This document shows positions 22,690 through 33,357 of a stretch of DNA of 64,000 nt, in pieces. The notes under the pieces are model-generated. The model made no database searches, was not told the origin of the DNA, and saw nothing but the letters and a program-made list of their open reading frames with translations. The first letter of the stretch is position 1; each line of letters opens with the position of its first letter. The position numbers were made by a program, and so were the translations under genes. Source of the DNA: Bettongia penicillata ogilbyi (taxonomy: Eukaryota > Chordata > Mammalia > Diprotodontia > Potoroidae); the NCBI GenBank assembly GCA_023548195.1, contig JAJHZJ010000009.1, positions 5,854,715 to 5,918,714 of the forward strand, in the 5' to 3' direction.

Positions 22690-23170
22690 ATTTGGCATCC
22701 ACACAAAGATTTTTTAAATTAATTTTTCTAATACCTTTTGTTTATATATCACCTTCATTTCTCAGTCTGTATGCCCTTCCCGCTGGGTTACCCAGAGAAC
22801 TATCCCTTTTAACAAAGAATAAGATAGAGAAAAAAAGCAATTCAGCAAAACTAATTGACATATGAATCAAGTAAGATTTGTGTATTCAGTGTACCACATC
22901 CATAGCCCCACCCACTAACTCCCCTACCTATATAACACCTACCTATAAAGAAAAGAGGAAAGTATGTTCGAATATCTCTTCTTCAGGGTCCGCATTATAA
23001 TTGCATTATGTTAAATTATCATTCTTTGTTTTTTTGGGTTCTACTCATTGTGTAAATTGTTTTCCTATAGACCTAGGAAAGGTTTTGCTGGGTCAAAGGG
23101 TATGCACAGTTTAATGGCTTTGGGAGAATAGTTCCAAATTGTTTTCCAGAGTAGCTAGATCAAATTAGCA
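22690..23170 (-). repeat. L1-type LINE fragment, decayed
   Basis: The right part reads as reversed L1 ORF2: 'gctgggtcaaagggtatgca', then 'ttccaaattgttttccagag'. The left part ('ttctcagtctgtatgccctt', 'aagcaattcagcaaaacta') resembles a marsupial L1 3' region in reverse. The boundary between the two is uncertain. Confidence 0.55.
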
Positions 23171-23362
23171 ATTTAAAAGATGCTATGTTAAAGCAAAATT
23201 AAAGAATGTGATATTAGGAATAATAAGCCAAATTTATACCTTTAATGAGGCATTTTTGACAGAGAAAATGCAACACAATCGATTTAATGAATTTTCTTTG
23301 TTGAATCTGTACTGTTTCATAGAAAGAGCATCAGAGGTAATTATGACAGCACAGAGTATTCT

Positions 23363-23541
23363 TTTTTAAATAGCATTTTTTTTCAAATATATGTAAGGAC
23401 AATTTTTTAACATTCATTTTTACAAAATTATGATGCCCAAATTTTTCTCCTCTTCCCTCCCCTCTTCCTAAAACAGTAAACAATTTGATATGTGATACAT
23501 GTGTAATCCTGTAAAATATATTTCCATATTACTCATGTAGT
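23363..23541 (-). mobile_element. Short L1 3' end with 10-bp target-site duplication
   Basis: Reversed L1 3'UTR (poly-T start, 'tctcctcttccctcccctct', 'catgtgtaatcctgt'). The perfect repeat agagtattct flanks it at 23353-23362 and 23542-23551. Confidence 0.88.
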
Positions 23542-23739
23542 AGAGTATTCTAAAAGTCACAGTATAATTTTTAGTTATTAAAGCTTAAATACTTTTAAAT
23601 AGTTAAAGTTTAAGTATTGGTTAAACTTTAATAGTTTAAAACTGAACTAAGACTTTTGGAACACTCTGCACTATTTGTCCTTTCCTTCTCCCCACAATCC
23701 TGCCCAGTTTTCCTAAGGTAGGTTCAATATGAATGAAAA

Positions 23740-23975
23740 ACAGATGCATTTATTTTAAAGATGAAGAAACTGAGGCACAAAGAAGTTACATGAGTTGCCC
23801 ATAGTTACATAGGTAGTTGAAAGAATGTTGAGTCAATTTACATGAATTGTAATCTACATGGCAAAGAGTCATATGAAATATCTGGAAAGGGAGGTAAAAG
23901 TTAAATTGTGAAAGGCCTTAAATATCATGCTAAGAAACTTTAATTGGGAGTAATAAGGAGCTACGGGAAATTCAA
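23740..23975 (-). repeat. MIR fragment followed by L2 fragment
   Basis: 'gatgaagaaactgaggcaca' (reversed MIR) at 23760-23840. From about 23855 it is reversed L2 ('aaaggccttaaatatcatgc', 'gggagtaataaggagct'). Confidence 0.6.
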
Positions 23976-24191
23976 ATTGTCACTAGTGGGGAAATAGACA
24001 GTAGAATGTTGATATACCTGATAAGCACAGATATTTCTTCCTTGATACATTTGCCTTTTTGTAACTTCCACTCATTGCTCCTGACTGCCCTCCTGGGGCA
24101 AAATAAATACTTGTAGATGATTTCCATGTCTCCCTTGAGTGTCCTCTTCCTTTGCTTAAATAGTACCTTCAAATGATCGTTGTGTGACATG
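23975..24191 (-). repeat. CR1/L3 LINE 3' part (left arm around an RTE insertion)
   Basis: Reversed CR1/L3: 'aacttccactcattgctcct', 'gccctcctggggcaaaataa', 'catgtctcccttgagtgtcc' and TTGTGTGACATGAC. The element resumes at 24925. Confidence 0.8.
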
Positions 24192-24924
24192 ACTTACCTT
24201 AGCAGTATTTTTTCCAGGGATGTACACGTTGATAATGAGGTTGGTGCATTCATTGTCAGAGCTAGCTCAGTGTTTGGGAAAAGAGGTTCTAGACTGACTA
24301 CCAAATCAAAGGTCTACTGAGCCATTGTGCAGACCTCATTGTTATATGCCTGTTAAACTTGGACAGTATAATATCAATCCCATGCCAGGGAACTGAATTG
24401 TTTCCATTTGAATTTTCTTAGGAAGATTCTGAAGATCACATGTCTGAATTAGGTACCAGACACCAAAGTCCTTTCTCAAATTAAACTGCCAAGCATTCAG
24501 TCTCTACCGTGGAGAGCGCTACTACTATGGTCTAATCATGTTGTTTAAATGTCAAACATACACTTGCCTAAAAGACTATTTTATGGAGAACTCACATAAG
24601 GAAGGCACTCACATGGTGGTCAGAAGAAGTGATGCAAGGACACTTTCAAGTTATCTCTGAGGAACGTTGGGATTAATTCCATAACATGGGAGATTCTGGC
24701 AAAGGACTGCCCAGTATAGCCCAGGTCAAAGAAAGCACTGTGCTCTGCACAAATTCAGAGAATCCACTCCAAACGTTCACACGCACTATTTGTGCTTCAC
24801 CTGTGGTAGAGCATTCTGCGCTCTTACTGGTCTGATCGACCACAATTGGACACACTGTAACTTGACTCTAACTTAGCGAGGTTTTTTGGTCCTCTGAGAA
24901 TAAAGATCAACAGCCAACCAACCA
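24192..24924 (+). mobile_element. 5'-truncated RTE-clade LINE: C-terminal ORF and 3' tail
   Basis: The segment follows the end of a marsupial RTE element. Landmarks are 'cattcattgtcagagctagc', 'aaaagactattttatggaga', 'actcacataaggaaggcact' and the terminal part 'ggtagagcattctgcgctct', coding for a Cys/His zinc-finger-like end. The tail 'gacacactgtaacttgactc' then 'ggtcctctgagaataaagat' closes it. It lies inside CR1/L3. The candidate duplication is tgtgacatg (24183-24191) versus tatgacatg (24925-24933), 8 of 9. It has no full open frame. Confidence 0.85.
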
Positions 24925-25900
24925 TATGACATGGACACTCTGTAGCTTATCAATGTTTTTCTCAAATTGTGGTATTCAGAACTGACCACAACATTCCAGA
25001 TGAGATTTGAGAAGAACAGAGTTTGTTGAATTATTGCCCTTCTGGAAGCTATGCCTCTCATAATGCTACATGATATTGCTCTACCTTTTTTGACTTCCAC
25101 ATCATACCACTGGTGCACACTAAGCTTGCCATCTGCTAAAAGCCCCAGATCTTTTACAAAATCGTTGCTTCCTGATCAACCCCCAAACTATCTTGCACTT
25201 TGTGAAGATGATTTCTTTATGCCCAAGAGAAAGACTTTATGTTTATCCCTACTGGATTTAATTTTCTTAGATTCAGAAGCCCTAGTTTAAGATCATTTTC
25301 AATCAGGATTCCGCCATCCAGTGTGTTAGCAATGAATGAATGAAAAATCATTTATTAAATGTTTACTACATGCAAATCCAACAGGGGTGGCAACCAGGGG
25401 TAAAAAGGGTAGGAAACATGGTTTACATGTAGTGTAGCAAATCATGAAGGTTATAAGAGTGCGTTATGGTACCTGGACATTGAACTTTCATCAGTTAAGA
25501 GCACAAGGTAGGACAGTGTGATGATGACTAGAGTGGACTCTGGTGGATCCAGGGGTTATCTAGTGGTCATATCCCCCAAAGTTCTTATCATTTTCGCCCA
25601 ACAACCGCTTCTTCTTCAATAGTGGGAATCAAATCCAGAATAGAATTTCTTCTTGTTTGCTCCTCAGTGTTTTGAAGAATAAATTTATCACTAATACAAG
25701 TTAAGAAATAATTAGCTCCTTTGCTTTGGGTAGAGAAAGAGTTCCAGCAAATGTCTGGACAACATCCTGCCTCTGTGATGGGATTGTAACCTCTTTCCCA
25801 AATTCCTCATCTATTTCCTCCTTCTGTCCAGGTGATCTATAGTTTGATAAAGTTGTTTTTGTTTCTCCTTCCAGTTTTCTTTTTCTCTTTCTTGGTTTAT
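24925..25900 (-). repeat. CR1/L3 LINE (right arm), with a small L2 piece
   Basis: Reversed CR1/L3 resumes at 'acactctgtagcttatcaat' and goes through 'acagagtttgttgaattatt', 'aagccccagatcttttacaa' and 'gccatccagtgtgttagc' at 25310-25330. A short L2 end ('aaatcatttattaaatgttt') lies at 25340-25390. The part at 25540-25900 again looks like CR1/L3 5' coding sequence ('ggtgatctatagtttgataa'). The stretch 25390-25540 is unassigned. Confidence 0.7.
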
Positions 25901-26179
25901 CCCAGTTTCAACCTGGTGTTTATGTGGAATATAAGCCTATCATTTTCTCATAGTGAATAAAAACTAAAATAGAGGATCACTAAACGTGTAAATATTTCAT
26001 TTAAGCAGTGTCATTATGGAATGAAATATTCTATATAACTGGATTTGCTACATAAATAAACTGGAATCACTTAAATACCTGAACTTTTAAAATTTTGAAA
26101 GATTGCTCCAAATCACTATTATATATAATGAAAAATCAATCAAAGCAAATTTGAGGTTTCACCTTATTTCCAGCAAATT

Positions 26180-26735
26180 ACTATAGATGATAAAAATTGG
26201 GAATAGTCAGTATTGATAAGGCTGTGAAAAATCTAAATTTCCAAGTACTGCGTAAGTACCTATATGCACAAGTATTGTTGGTGGAGCTTTGAATTGATCC
26301 AATCATTCTGGAAAGTAATTTCGATTGTGCTAAGAAAGTGACCTTTTGACCTAGAGATCCTTCTCTTAGGACTATTCCCCCAAGGAGGAAAGAGTTAAAA
26401 AGACAGGGGGACATGCACACCAGAATGTTTATTGCAGCATTTTTTGCAGTAGCAAAGAAGTAGAAACAAGATAGATCCTTATCACTTGGAGAATACCTCC
26501 CCCCAAAACCACACACACACAAACTATGGTATGGAATATGGTAGATCAATTCATATAAGCAATATGAAGAATGCAGGGAGGTAAGGTAAGAAGTAAATGA
26601 ACTGATACAAAGTGAAGTAAGCAGAAGCAGGGGAAAAAATGTACACAAAGACAATGACAACAAAAACAAAGGATAACAACAAGATCAAAAGTGAATGTAT
26701 TGTAATTATAATGATTAAATATGACCTTGAAGAAG
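26180..26735 (+). repeat. L1 LINE fragment (ORF2 end)
   Basis: L1 ORF2 tail: 'gaattgatccaatcattctg', 'accttttgacctagagatcc', 'accagaatgtttattgcagc', 'aaatgaactgatacaaagtg'. It runs into the GAAA microsatellite. Confidence 0.75.
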
Positions 26736-26811
26736 AGATGAAAGAAAGAAAAAAAAGAAGGAAAGAAGGAAAAAAAGAAAGAAAGAAAGAAAGAGAAGGA
26801 AGGAAAAGCAA

Positions 26812-26905
<94 letters not shown>

Positions 26906-27020
26906 GAAGGAAGGAAAAGCAAGGAAGAAAAAAAGAAGGAAGGAAAGAAGGAGGGAGGGAAGAAAGAAAGTGAAAGGAGGAAAAAAGGAAGGAAAGAAAG
27001 AAGGAAAAAAGAAAAAGAAA
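26735..27020 (+). repeat. (GAAA)n / (GGAA)n microsatellite, about 285 bp
   Basis: A purine-only tract with a long central (GAAA)n run (about 26815-26905) and GGAA/GGGA parts at both ends. It contains the repeated phrase 'gagaaggaaggaaaagcaag' at about 26792 and 26904. Open frames across it on both strands are low-complexity artefacts. Confidence 0.97.
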
Positions 27021-27024
27021 ACAT

Positions 27025-27260
27025 ATGTAGAAAAATATTTCTAGACGTTTTTACTGTGATGGCAAAGAATTGGAAACTGAAGGAATACCCATCGATTGTG
27101 AAATGGCTGACCAAGTTATGCTGTATGAATGTAATGGAATATTATTGTGTTGTAAGAAATGAGAAAGGGATGGTTTCAGGGAAATCTGGGGAGACAAATG
27201 AACTGATATGAAGTGAAGTGAGCAGACCAGAACAATTGATACAATAACAACCATATTGTT
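27025..27260 (+). repeat. Second L1 LINE fragment (ORF2 end)
   Basis: 'attggaaactgaaggaatac', 'gtatgaatgtaatggaatat' and 'gaagtgaagtgagcagacca'. It overlaps in content with the fragment at 26180-26735, so these are two insertions or a duplication, not one element split by the microsatellite. Confidence 0.75.
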
Positions 27261-27299
27261 AAGTCTTAGGAATTCCGATCAATATCATGACGAATTGCA

Positions 27300-28780
27300 G
27301 TTCCCTTTTCTCACTCTCTCTCTTGCCTTGGCTTTTGGGATGATATCCTCTTCTGGTTTTCTTCGTACAACCCTAACTATTCTCTTTCTTTTGTGCTAGC
27401 TCTACTTCTTTCCTTTCTCTCTAAAAGTGAGCATTACCCAAGATTCAGACCTCAGCTTTCTGTTTTTCTCTGTCTACACTCTGACCACTAAAGATACCAT
27501 TTATTTCCATTGCTTTAACTCTTCAGGTCACTTCCAAACCTATATTTCTAGTCCTGACTTCTCTGCTGAACTCCAGTTCTATACTTTCAACTATTTACTG
27601 GATATTTCTGCACAGCTATCCTAACATTACCTCAAACTCATCAAGGCCAAAACAGAATTCCTCACATTTTCTCCCAAGTAATTTTCCTCTCCTGACTTCC
27701 TGCTTTTGTTAATTGTAATTACCATTACTGGGAGGTAGTAGAGTCAGAGGCAGGATAGATTAAAAACCTCACATTACCAAGTCTTGATAGTATTTCTCTC
27801 AAACATGTCTTTGATCAATTCTGTTTTATGTTCACTTGTACCAGCCTAATTTTGGTCGTAACCATTTCATGCCTGAAATACTGCAAGTCTTTAGAGTTGG
27901 TTTACATTCTCCTCCTTCATTCCATCTATCCTGCCCATCACAACCAGAGTAACCTTGGTAACAAAAGACCAAGATTTGGAATTGGAAATGAGCATAGAGT
28001 CCAATCCCCTTCTTTTACAGATTTGGAAACTAAGATCCTAAGAGGCTAAGTGACTTGCCAAAGGTCATACAGACAGTAAATAGTAGAGACATCATTTAAA
28101 TCTAGGTCCTCCTATTTCAAATAAGGAATCCTCCAAATGCTATTTTGATCATGTCATTTATCTATACAATTACCTTCAACTGCTTCTTATCATCCTTTAA
28201 TGGAAGCCCCATCTCTTTAACCTGACAATACTGATTCAATCTACGTATCCAATCTTAATTTTCATCACACTTGTACACAAACCTTACACTCTAAAAAAAA
28301 TTTACAACCACCTATTTTCTCTTCTCTTATCTCCTTTTCCTGTTGGAAAAAAAAAGAAAAAGAAAACCATTGTAATAAGCATGAGTGGTCAAACAAAACA
28401 AATTTCTTCATTGTTCATAAAAAGCCTTTACTCCAGATAAACTCAACTGCCGCTGTCCCCAAAACATCTTTTATGCTTTCTTTGCTCCACAGTTTTTGTT
28501 TCCATTTTTACTCCTTTGCCTCTTCTCCATGTTGGTCGCTCTCCTCTCATCCTATCCAAATTCAGCTTGATCCTTTAAGTTATAAATCAAATTCTAGTTT
28601 TTCTCTGATTTCCCTTCACTCCAGGAAAAAAATGAGTGCTTCCTCCTCTCAGCTCTTCCAGCATTTAATTGATAAATGCAACTTGACGTATTAGATATAT
28701 TTAGCTTTTGTTAAATGTCTTATTCCTATATATCCTGTCTCCTCAATTAGACTGCAGGGTCCTCAAGATGGGGACCATAT
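27300..28780 (+). repeat. Long L2 LINE copy (ORF2 end and 3'UTR) with a nested MIR
   Basis: L2 coding landmarks on the plus strand are 'ttctctgtctacactctgac', 'tttctagtcctgacttctct', 'ctgctgaactccagttctat' and 'aaggccaaaacagaattcct'. The 3'UTR continues to 'ttagactgcagggtcctcaa' near 28750. A reversed MIR occupies about 27970-28120 ('ggaaactaagatcctaagag', 'gtgacttgccaaaggtcata'). All frames are broken. Confidence 0.75.
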
Positions 28781-28976
28781 CATACGCTTCTTTGTATTTC
28801 CCATGGTGCTTTGTTTTGACATGCTATTTTGTGGACACCTGTGCAACACATGAGGGAACCCATAAATTCTTATTCTCACTATGTGATGGGCCTGATTTGT
28901 TTCCTCATCGTATTCCTTTCTTACACATCCTATATGTGGTTTATCCTGTGCAACTCTTTGTTAGTAATGTATGTCA

Positions 28977-29220
28977 GGGGCAGCTAGGTGGCGCTGTAGA
29001 TAGAGTGCTAGGGCTGGAGTTACGAAATTCCTCCTCCTGAGTTCAAATCTGACTTCACTTACTAGCTGTATGTCCCTGGGCAAGTTGCTTAACCCTGTTT
29101 GCCTCAGTTTCCTCATCTGTAAAATGAGCTGGAGAAGGAAATGCCAAACCACTCCAGTATCTTTGTCAAAAAACCCCAAATAGGATCATGAAGAGTTGGC
29201 ATGGCTGAAATGACAGTAAT
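28977..29220 (+). repeat. tRNA-headed SINE with BovB/RTE-like tail
   Basis: Well preserved: 'ggggcagctaggtggcgctg', B-box-like GTTCAAATCTGA, 'gggcaagttgcttaaccctg', 'tcctcatctgtaaaatgagc', then CAAACCACTCCAGTATCTTTG, ending in a GAAGAGTTGGCATGGCTGAAA tail. The flanks aatgtatgtca (near 28967) and aatgtattgca (near 29224) match at 9 of 11, a possible target-site duplication. Confidence 0.92.
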
Positions 29221-29339
29221 AACAATGTATTGCAAACTAATTACGGTCACCATGTGCCTTTCCATTGTCCTTTGGATGACCCAGAGCACAATATGAAATT
29301 GGCATGTGGGAACTGGTATGTGGCATTGGGAAGAAGTAG

Positions 29340-29560
29340 GTTCTCATTTTGGAGGTCTTCAAGCTAAGGCTGGATGACCATTTATTAAAAAATAATAACA
29401 GCAGCTTACATTTTTAGAGTACTTTAAGCTTTGTGAAGCATTCCATGTATGTTATTTCATTTGACTGCTTGGCTCTATTTTAGAGGGGAATCTTTTTCAA
29501 ACATAGATTGAATTAGATTGACACAAAGGTCTGTTCCAACACTGAAATTCTATGATTATA
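29340..29560 (+). repeat. CR1/L3 3' end split by a MIR fragment
   Basis: CR1 3' end: 'ggaggtcttcaagctaaggc', 'tggatgaccatttatt', then after a reversed MIR piece (29390-29470) 'ggtctgttccaacactgaaa', 'ttctatgatt'. Confidence 0.7.
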
Positions 29561-29639
29561 ATCCTTAACTTTAATCCTGTGGAGACCATGGTATTCCATG
29601 ACTCACAACCACATAGCATTATTGGAAAAATACATCAAT

Positions 29640-30250
29640 CTGTTGCCAAGCCCTGTTGACTACCTTTGAAACATCTCTCCACTACCCTGTTGAAGATCCT
29701 CATCACCTCACACTTAGCCAGTAGATCTGCCAGTCTCAAGTCTCTCCCCTGTCCAGTCCATCTTTTTCCATTTGGCTATCAAAGTGATCTTCCCAAGTTC
29801 AGGTCTATACATGTCACTCTCCTATTCAATCAACTCCACTGCCTCCCCATTATTACCAGGATCAAACATAAAATCATTTATTTGGCTTGAAACTTGGTTA
29901 TAACTTGGCTCCTTCCTACATCTTCTTTCGCCTTACTCCCCTTCACATATGCTATGATGACTTTGACCTCCTTACTTGGAATTTTTTCCTTTCTTGTCTC
30001 AACTTCCTGGCTTCCTTTAACAACTAAAATCCTACCTCTTACAAAGCCTTTCCTACCCATTCACCTATCCAATCATTTCTTGATTATCTCCAATTCACCC
30101 ATAAACAATATATCGTTTGTACATGGCTGTTTACATGTCATCTCCCCCCTTAGATTATGAGCTCCTTAAAAGCAAGCATTGTTTTTGTCTTGCATTGTAT
30201 CCCAAAGTTTAGTACAGTATCTGGCACATAGTAGGTGCTTGTGGACTTGA
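29640..30250 (+). repeat. L2 LINE 3' copy
   Basis: Ordered L2 landmarks: 'gtcactctcctattcaatca', 'ccattattaccaggatcaaa', 'ttggctccttcctacatctt', 'cctacctcttacaaagcctt', 'agattatgagctccttaaaa' and 'gtatctggcacatagtaggt'. Confidence 0.88.
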
Positions 30251-30354
30251 CAGTACTGATATCCAAGTATCCAAGACTGATTATTGATTCTTAGCCCTGG
30301 GTAAAAGTATAAGCCTGTCCTCCTGTATGACAGGGACCCTGAAACCGGAATTAA

Positions 30355-30530
30355 TGTTGCTTCCTTCACATACGAAGAAACAGAGTCACTGAAACTAAAA
30401 CTCAAGTAGGAAGAGATATCAGAGAGCATCTAATTCAACTTGTACCTAAGCAGGAATCCTCTCTGCAACATTCTTGATAAATGGTTGTTCAGTTTCTGTT
30501 TGAATATTTTTTTCCTATTACCTCTCAAAG
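30355..30530 (-). repeat. CR1/L3 LINE 3' fragment
   Basis: 'agcatctaattcaacttgta', 'aggaatcctctctgcaacat' and 'gataaatggttgttcagttt' are reversed CR1/L3. Confidence 0.65.
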
Positions 30531-30534
30531 TAGT

Positions 30535-30765
30535 TCATAAAATTTAAAGTGGCAAGATGACCAGGTCCAACACCCTCAATTTACAGAGGAGGAAACTGAG
30601 GTCAAAGTAGTAAAGTGACTTACCCAGTGGAAAGAGCACTGGCTTTAGAATCAAAGCATCTAGCTTTAAAACCTTCCTCTGGCATTTACTACCTTTGTGA
30701 CTTTGGTAAAGTCATGAATCTTCCTGAGCCTCAGTTTATCTATAAAATGAGAGGGTTGGAATGAA
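30535..30765. repeat. Two MIR fragments in opposite orientation
   Basis: 30535-30625 is reversed MIR ('tacagaggaggaaactgagg', 'taaagtgacttacccagtgg'). 30628-30765 is forward MIR ('gtggaaagagcactggcttt', 'cctgagcctcagtttatcta'). Confidence 0.7.
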
Positions 30766-30999
30766 ACCTCTTCCCCCTCTAGATATATAATCTTCCTCCC
30801 CTCCCCATAGAGCTAGTAAATAGTAGACAGGATTCCACTTTTGTCCAAGAGCTGTCCAGATCTAGATGCTAAGTTTTTCCTTACAATGAATCAAAAATCT
30901 GCCTCTCTGTATTATAACAGATGATTGAAGCAAATGAATACTCAATTCATTCAACTTATTTAAAGATGCCAGCCCCAATCTCAGCCATGGTCTCCCCTC

Positions 31000-31190
31000 C
31001 AAAAAGCATTAATTAAACACCCATGTGCCAGGTGAAGATACAAAAACAAAAATGAAATAGCTTCTTCCCTCAAGGGAGGTACATTCCATGGGGGCAAGAA
31101 GATATACCTATACATATACATACACAGACACATATACATATACCTAACAATTAAAGCCAAAATAGATGCAAAGTCATTTCAGGGGGAAGA
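31000..31190 (-). repeat. L2 LINE 3' fragment
   Basis: Reversed L2: 'aaacacccatgtgccaggtg', 'ttccctcaagggaggtacat'. Confidence 0.6.
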
Positions 31191-31344
31191 CAGTGTATAT
31201 TACCATTTGTGAGATTATTTCCAGCTTTAGAAAGTGAGACTGTAGCTCCAAATGAGCTAAGATTCAGAGATACACTAGAGATTTTATCTTTCACAGGGAA
31301 GATAAGATTGGGTAAAGTAGGGTTCAATCTGGGTAATAAGGAAT

Positions 31345-31582
31345 TGGGATCGTTCAGTCATATCTCACTCTTTCTGTCCTCATCTGCAATTTCCCTGACA
31401 AAGATACTGGAGTGTTCCCACTTCCTTCTCCAGCTCATTTTGCAGATGAGGAAACCAAGGCAAACAGTTAAGTGACTTGCCCAGGGTCACACCACTAACA
31501 AGTGTCTGAGGCCAGATTTGAACTCAAGAACAAGTCTTCCTGACTCCATCCCTGGAGCTCTATCCACTGCATCACCTACCTT
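31345..31582 (-). repeat. tRNA-headed SINE with BovB/RTE-like tail
   Basis: Reversed copy starting at its tail ('gttcagtcatatctcactc'), then 'aaagatactggagtgttccc', 'tgacttgcccagggtcacac', and the tRNA-like head 'ctatccactgcatcacctac'. Confidence 0.88.
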
Positions 31583-32095
31583 TCTAAATAGTCTGTCACT
31601 AGTACTTTATGACAATCAGGTTTTCAATGAAGTCTGGGGGGAGGGGAAAGGTGACGATCACCATTTTGATTTCCCTTATAATCCTAGACCTGAGAAAGAA
31701 AACGGATTTCCTCTGGGCTTCTGCCATGACTCTGATCTTCTTTGCTGATAAAATATTTTTCTTCTTTTTCATTGTTCTGGACAAGACTGCTTCTCTAACC
31801 TGGGAGATAAACACAGCTCACCCTTTCATGCTGAAAGGAGTTTGAAGTTTTTCCTTTATTTTATTATGATTATTTGTTGTTGAGCTCTTTTTCTCTTCTA
31901 AAAGTACCAAGTCTTTTAAGTAGGCGCCTAGGTCAACAAAGTTCTTTTGAAGCTGAAGGGGAGGAGAAAGGGAGGGCCGGAGGACTACAGGATCCAGAAA
32001 CCTTTGGAAGGCCTGGCTGCTCCATGCTTGTTGGCTGCTGGAGTTTCCCTGAGGAATGACGCTATGAAAATAAACCCTGATTCGTCGGGGCCGAA
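31583..32095. other. Upstream flank of the CpG island
   Basis: No repeat is recognised. The stretch rises in GC towards the right. Short open frames occur on both strands, but none has a family signature. Confidence 0.4.
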
Positions 32096-32399
32096 CTGAA
32101 TTCTCCATTTAAGGACAGATTGCCTGGCCTGAGCAGAGGCTTAGCCTGGGGAGTACGGAGTGGGAGAGTACAGAAGAGGAGGAGCCAGGCTGGCTGGAGC
32201 TGCCCCTGCCGGGACTGCCCCTAGCCAGCACTTCCAGTCCGGCGGCCGGAGGAAGCTCTCGTAGCTCTCCTGACTTCTCACTGAGCTGTTCATCTCTACC
32301 TAGGATGAGCAGGGTCTGCTGAGGGAGACCCCCCAACCTGCCCTGCCGATCCTGCTTGGATGGAGTCTCCCCACTGTTCCCACTGGTTTCTTTGAGCAT

Positions 32400-32544
32400 C
32401 TGAGGTTCCGGAGGATTCTTCTTTTTTTTTTTTCGGCCGAAAGGAGCCAACTTTTGAAGTTCCAGAAGGAAATTACATTTCCGACCCTCCGCTCCCCTGC
32501 CATCGGATCGAGGTGGAGGAGCGACGGCCACCAAAGTCACCATG
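32400..32544 (+). other. Candidate first exon ending in initiator ATG
   Basis: An ATG at 32542-32544 in a good context (gtcaccATGg, A at -3) is followed at once by a strong splice donor (ATG|GTGAGT, GT at 32545-32546). Exons that encode only the initiator Met are known in real genes, such as calmodulin and the cofilin/destrin family, so the arrangement is credible. I do not claim any of those genes: one codon cannot identify it. The exon's 5' limit is a guess, since no start site is visible. If the intron were retained, the frame would run to 32751 with no recognisable domain. No downstream exon was recognised before 64000. Confidence 0.5.
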
Positions 32545-33239
32545 GTGAGTTGGGTTTGGAGCTTGGGGATGGGGCTTGGAGCTGCCGGCGGCCCGGGGCG
32601 AGCGGGAGACCCGGGGACCCGGGGACCCGGGAGCGGGGCAAGCTGTCCGCAAGGCAAGCCCACCTTGCCGGGCCACTTACTCGCCGGTCCTAGAAAACCC
32701 ACCTCGGCCGCTTCTCCAGCAGTCCCGGAAAAGTTGGGAGAGAAGAGGTAGGGGTCCCTACTCCTTCCTTCCACCTTTTTCAACAGGTTTCCGGGACGAA
32801 GAGGAAGCCCAAAGTGCCTTAAGTCATTTCTCGGTCTCCAAACTTGTCTGTGTTGTGTTGTGCTGGGTTGTGTGTTGGAGTGTAAGCCTGGCCGCCTGCA
32901 TGTGGGCTGCCGCGGCGTTGAGCCGAGGGCAACGAGCCCCATGTGTTTTCCAGGGTCCCACGGGCACGGCCCCTGTCTGGGTGCGTGAGTCCCCTTTCTT
33001 CCTGCTCGCGGGTGGGGAGAGCCCGCCCGGAGCAGCTGCGCTCCTGCCTCTCGGGCCACCTAACCTCAGCCCACCCTCCCCGAGCCCTGGCCGGGGTCCT
33101 TAGCGCCGGCCGCCCGGCGTCTCCCGGAGACGGCTGCCTCGTACGGAGCCCTGAGTCTTGTACGATCGGGATCAAGTGGGGCTTCGCGGTCCGGCTGGCA
33201 GCTGCAAGGTGGTGTGGGAGTACCAGTGTGGAGGGGGTG

Positions 33240-33357
33240 CTTGGTCGGCCTGCCCTGGAGAAAAGAGAAGGAGGGAGGGAGAGAGGGAGCGGGGACAGCA
33301 CCACCGCCGCCGCGGTAGCCACAGCCACAAAGGGAGGAGAAGGAAGGGAGGTTCCAG
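33240..33357 (+). other. Candidate alternative first exon (non-coding)
   Basis: A 5'UTR-like stretch with CACCACCGCCGCCGCGG, purine-rich on both sides, ends in a good donor CAG|GTAAAG (GT at 33358). A further donor, CAG|GTAACA, lies at 33558|33559. Either could end another first exon of the CpG-island gene. The left limit is arbitrary. Confidence 0.35.

Noticed and set aside
12285..25390. A novel high-copy ~780-bp family defined by the 'tactatgtgccaggc' start
   Set aside because: On the opposite strand the same sequence is the known L2 3' region, ending in the typical 'gcacatagtaggtgcttaataaat' tail, so no new family is needed.
26821..26910. CRISPR-like or regularly spaced repeats
   Set aside because: The period is 4 bp with no spacers, so this is a microsatellite. 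No CRISPR or cas-like sequence exists in the window.
26551..27211. 187- and 190-codon open frames rich in Lys/Glu/Arg or Phe/Leu/Ser
   Set aside because: They are translations of the GAAA/GGAA microsatellite on both strands.
32542..32544. Naming the CpG-island gene as calmodulin- or cofilin-like because of the Met-only exon
   Set aside because: One codon and an unaligned 5'UTR cannot identify a gene, and no second exon was recognised.
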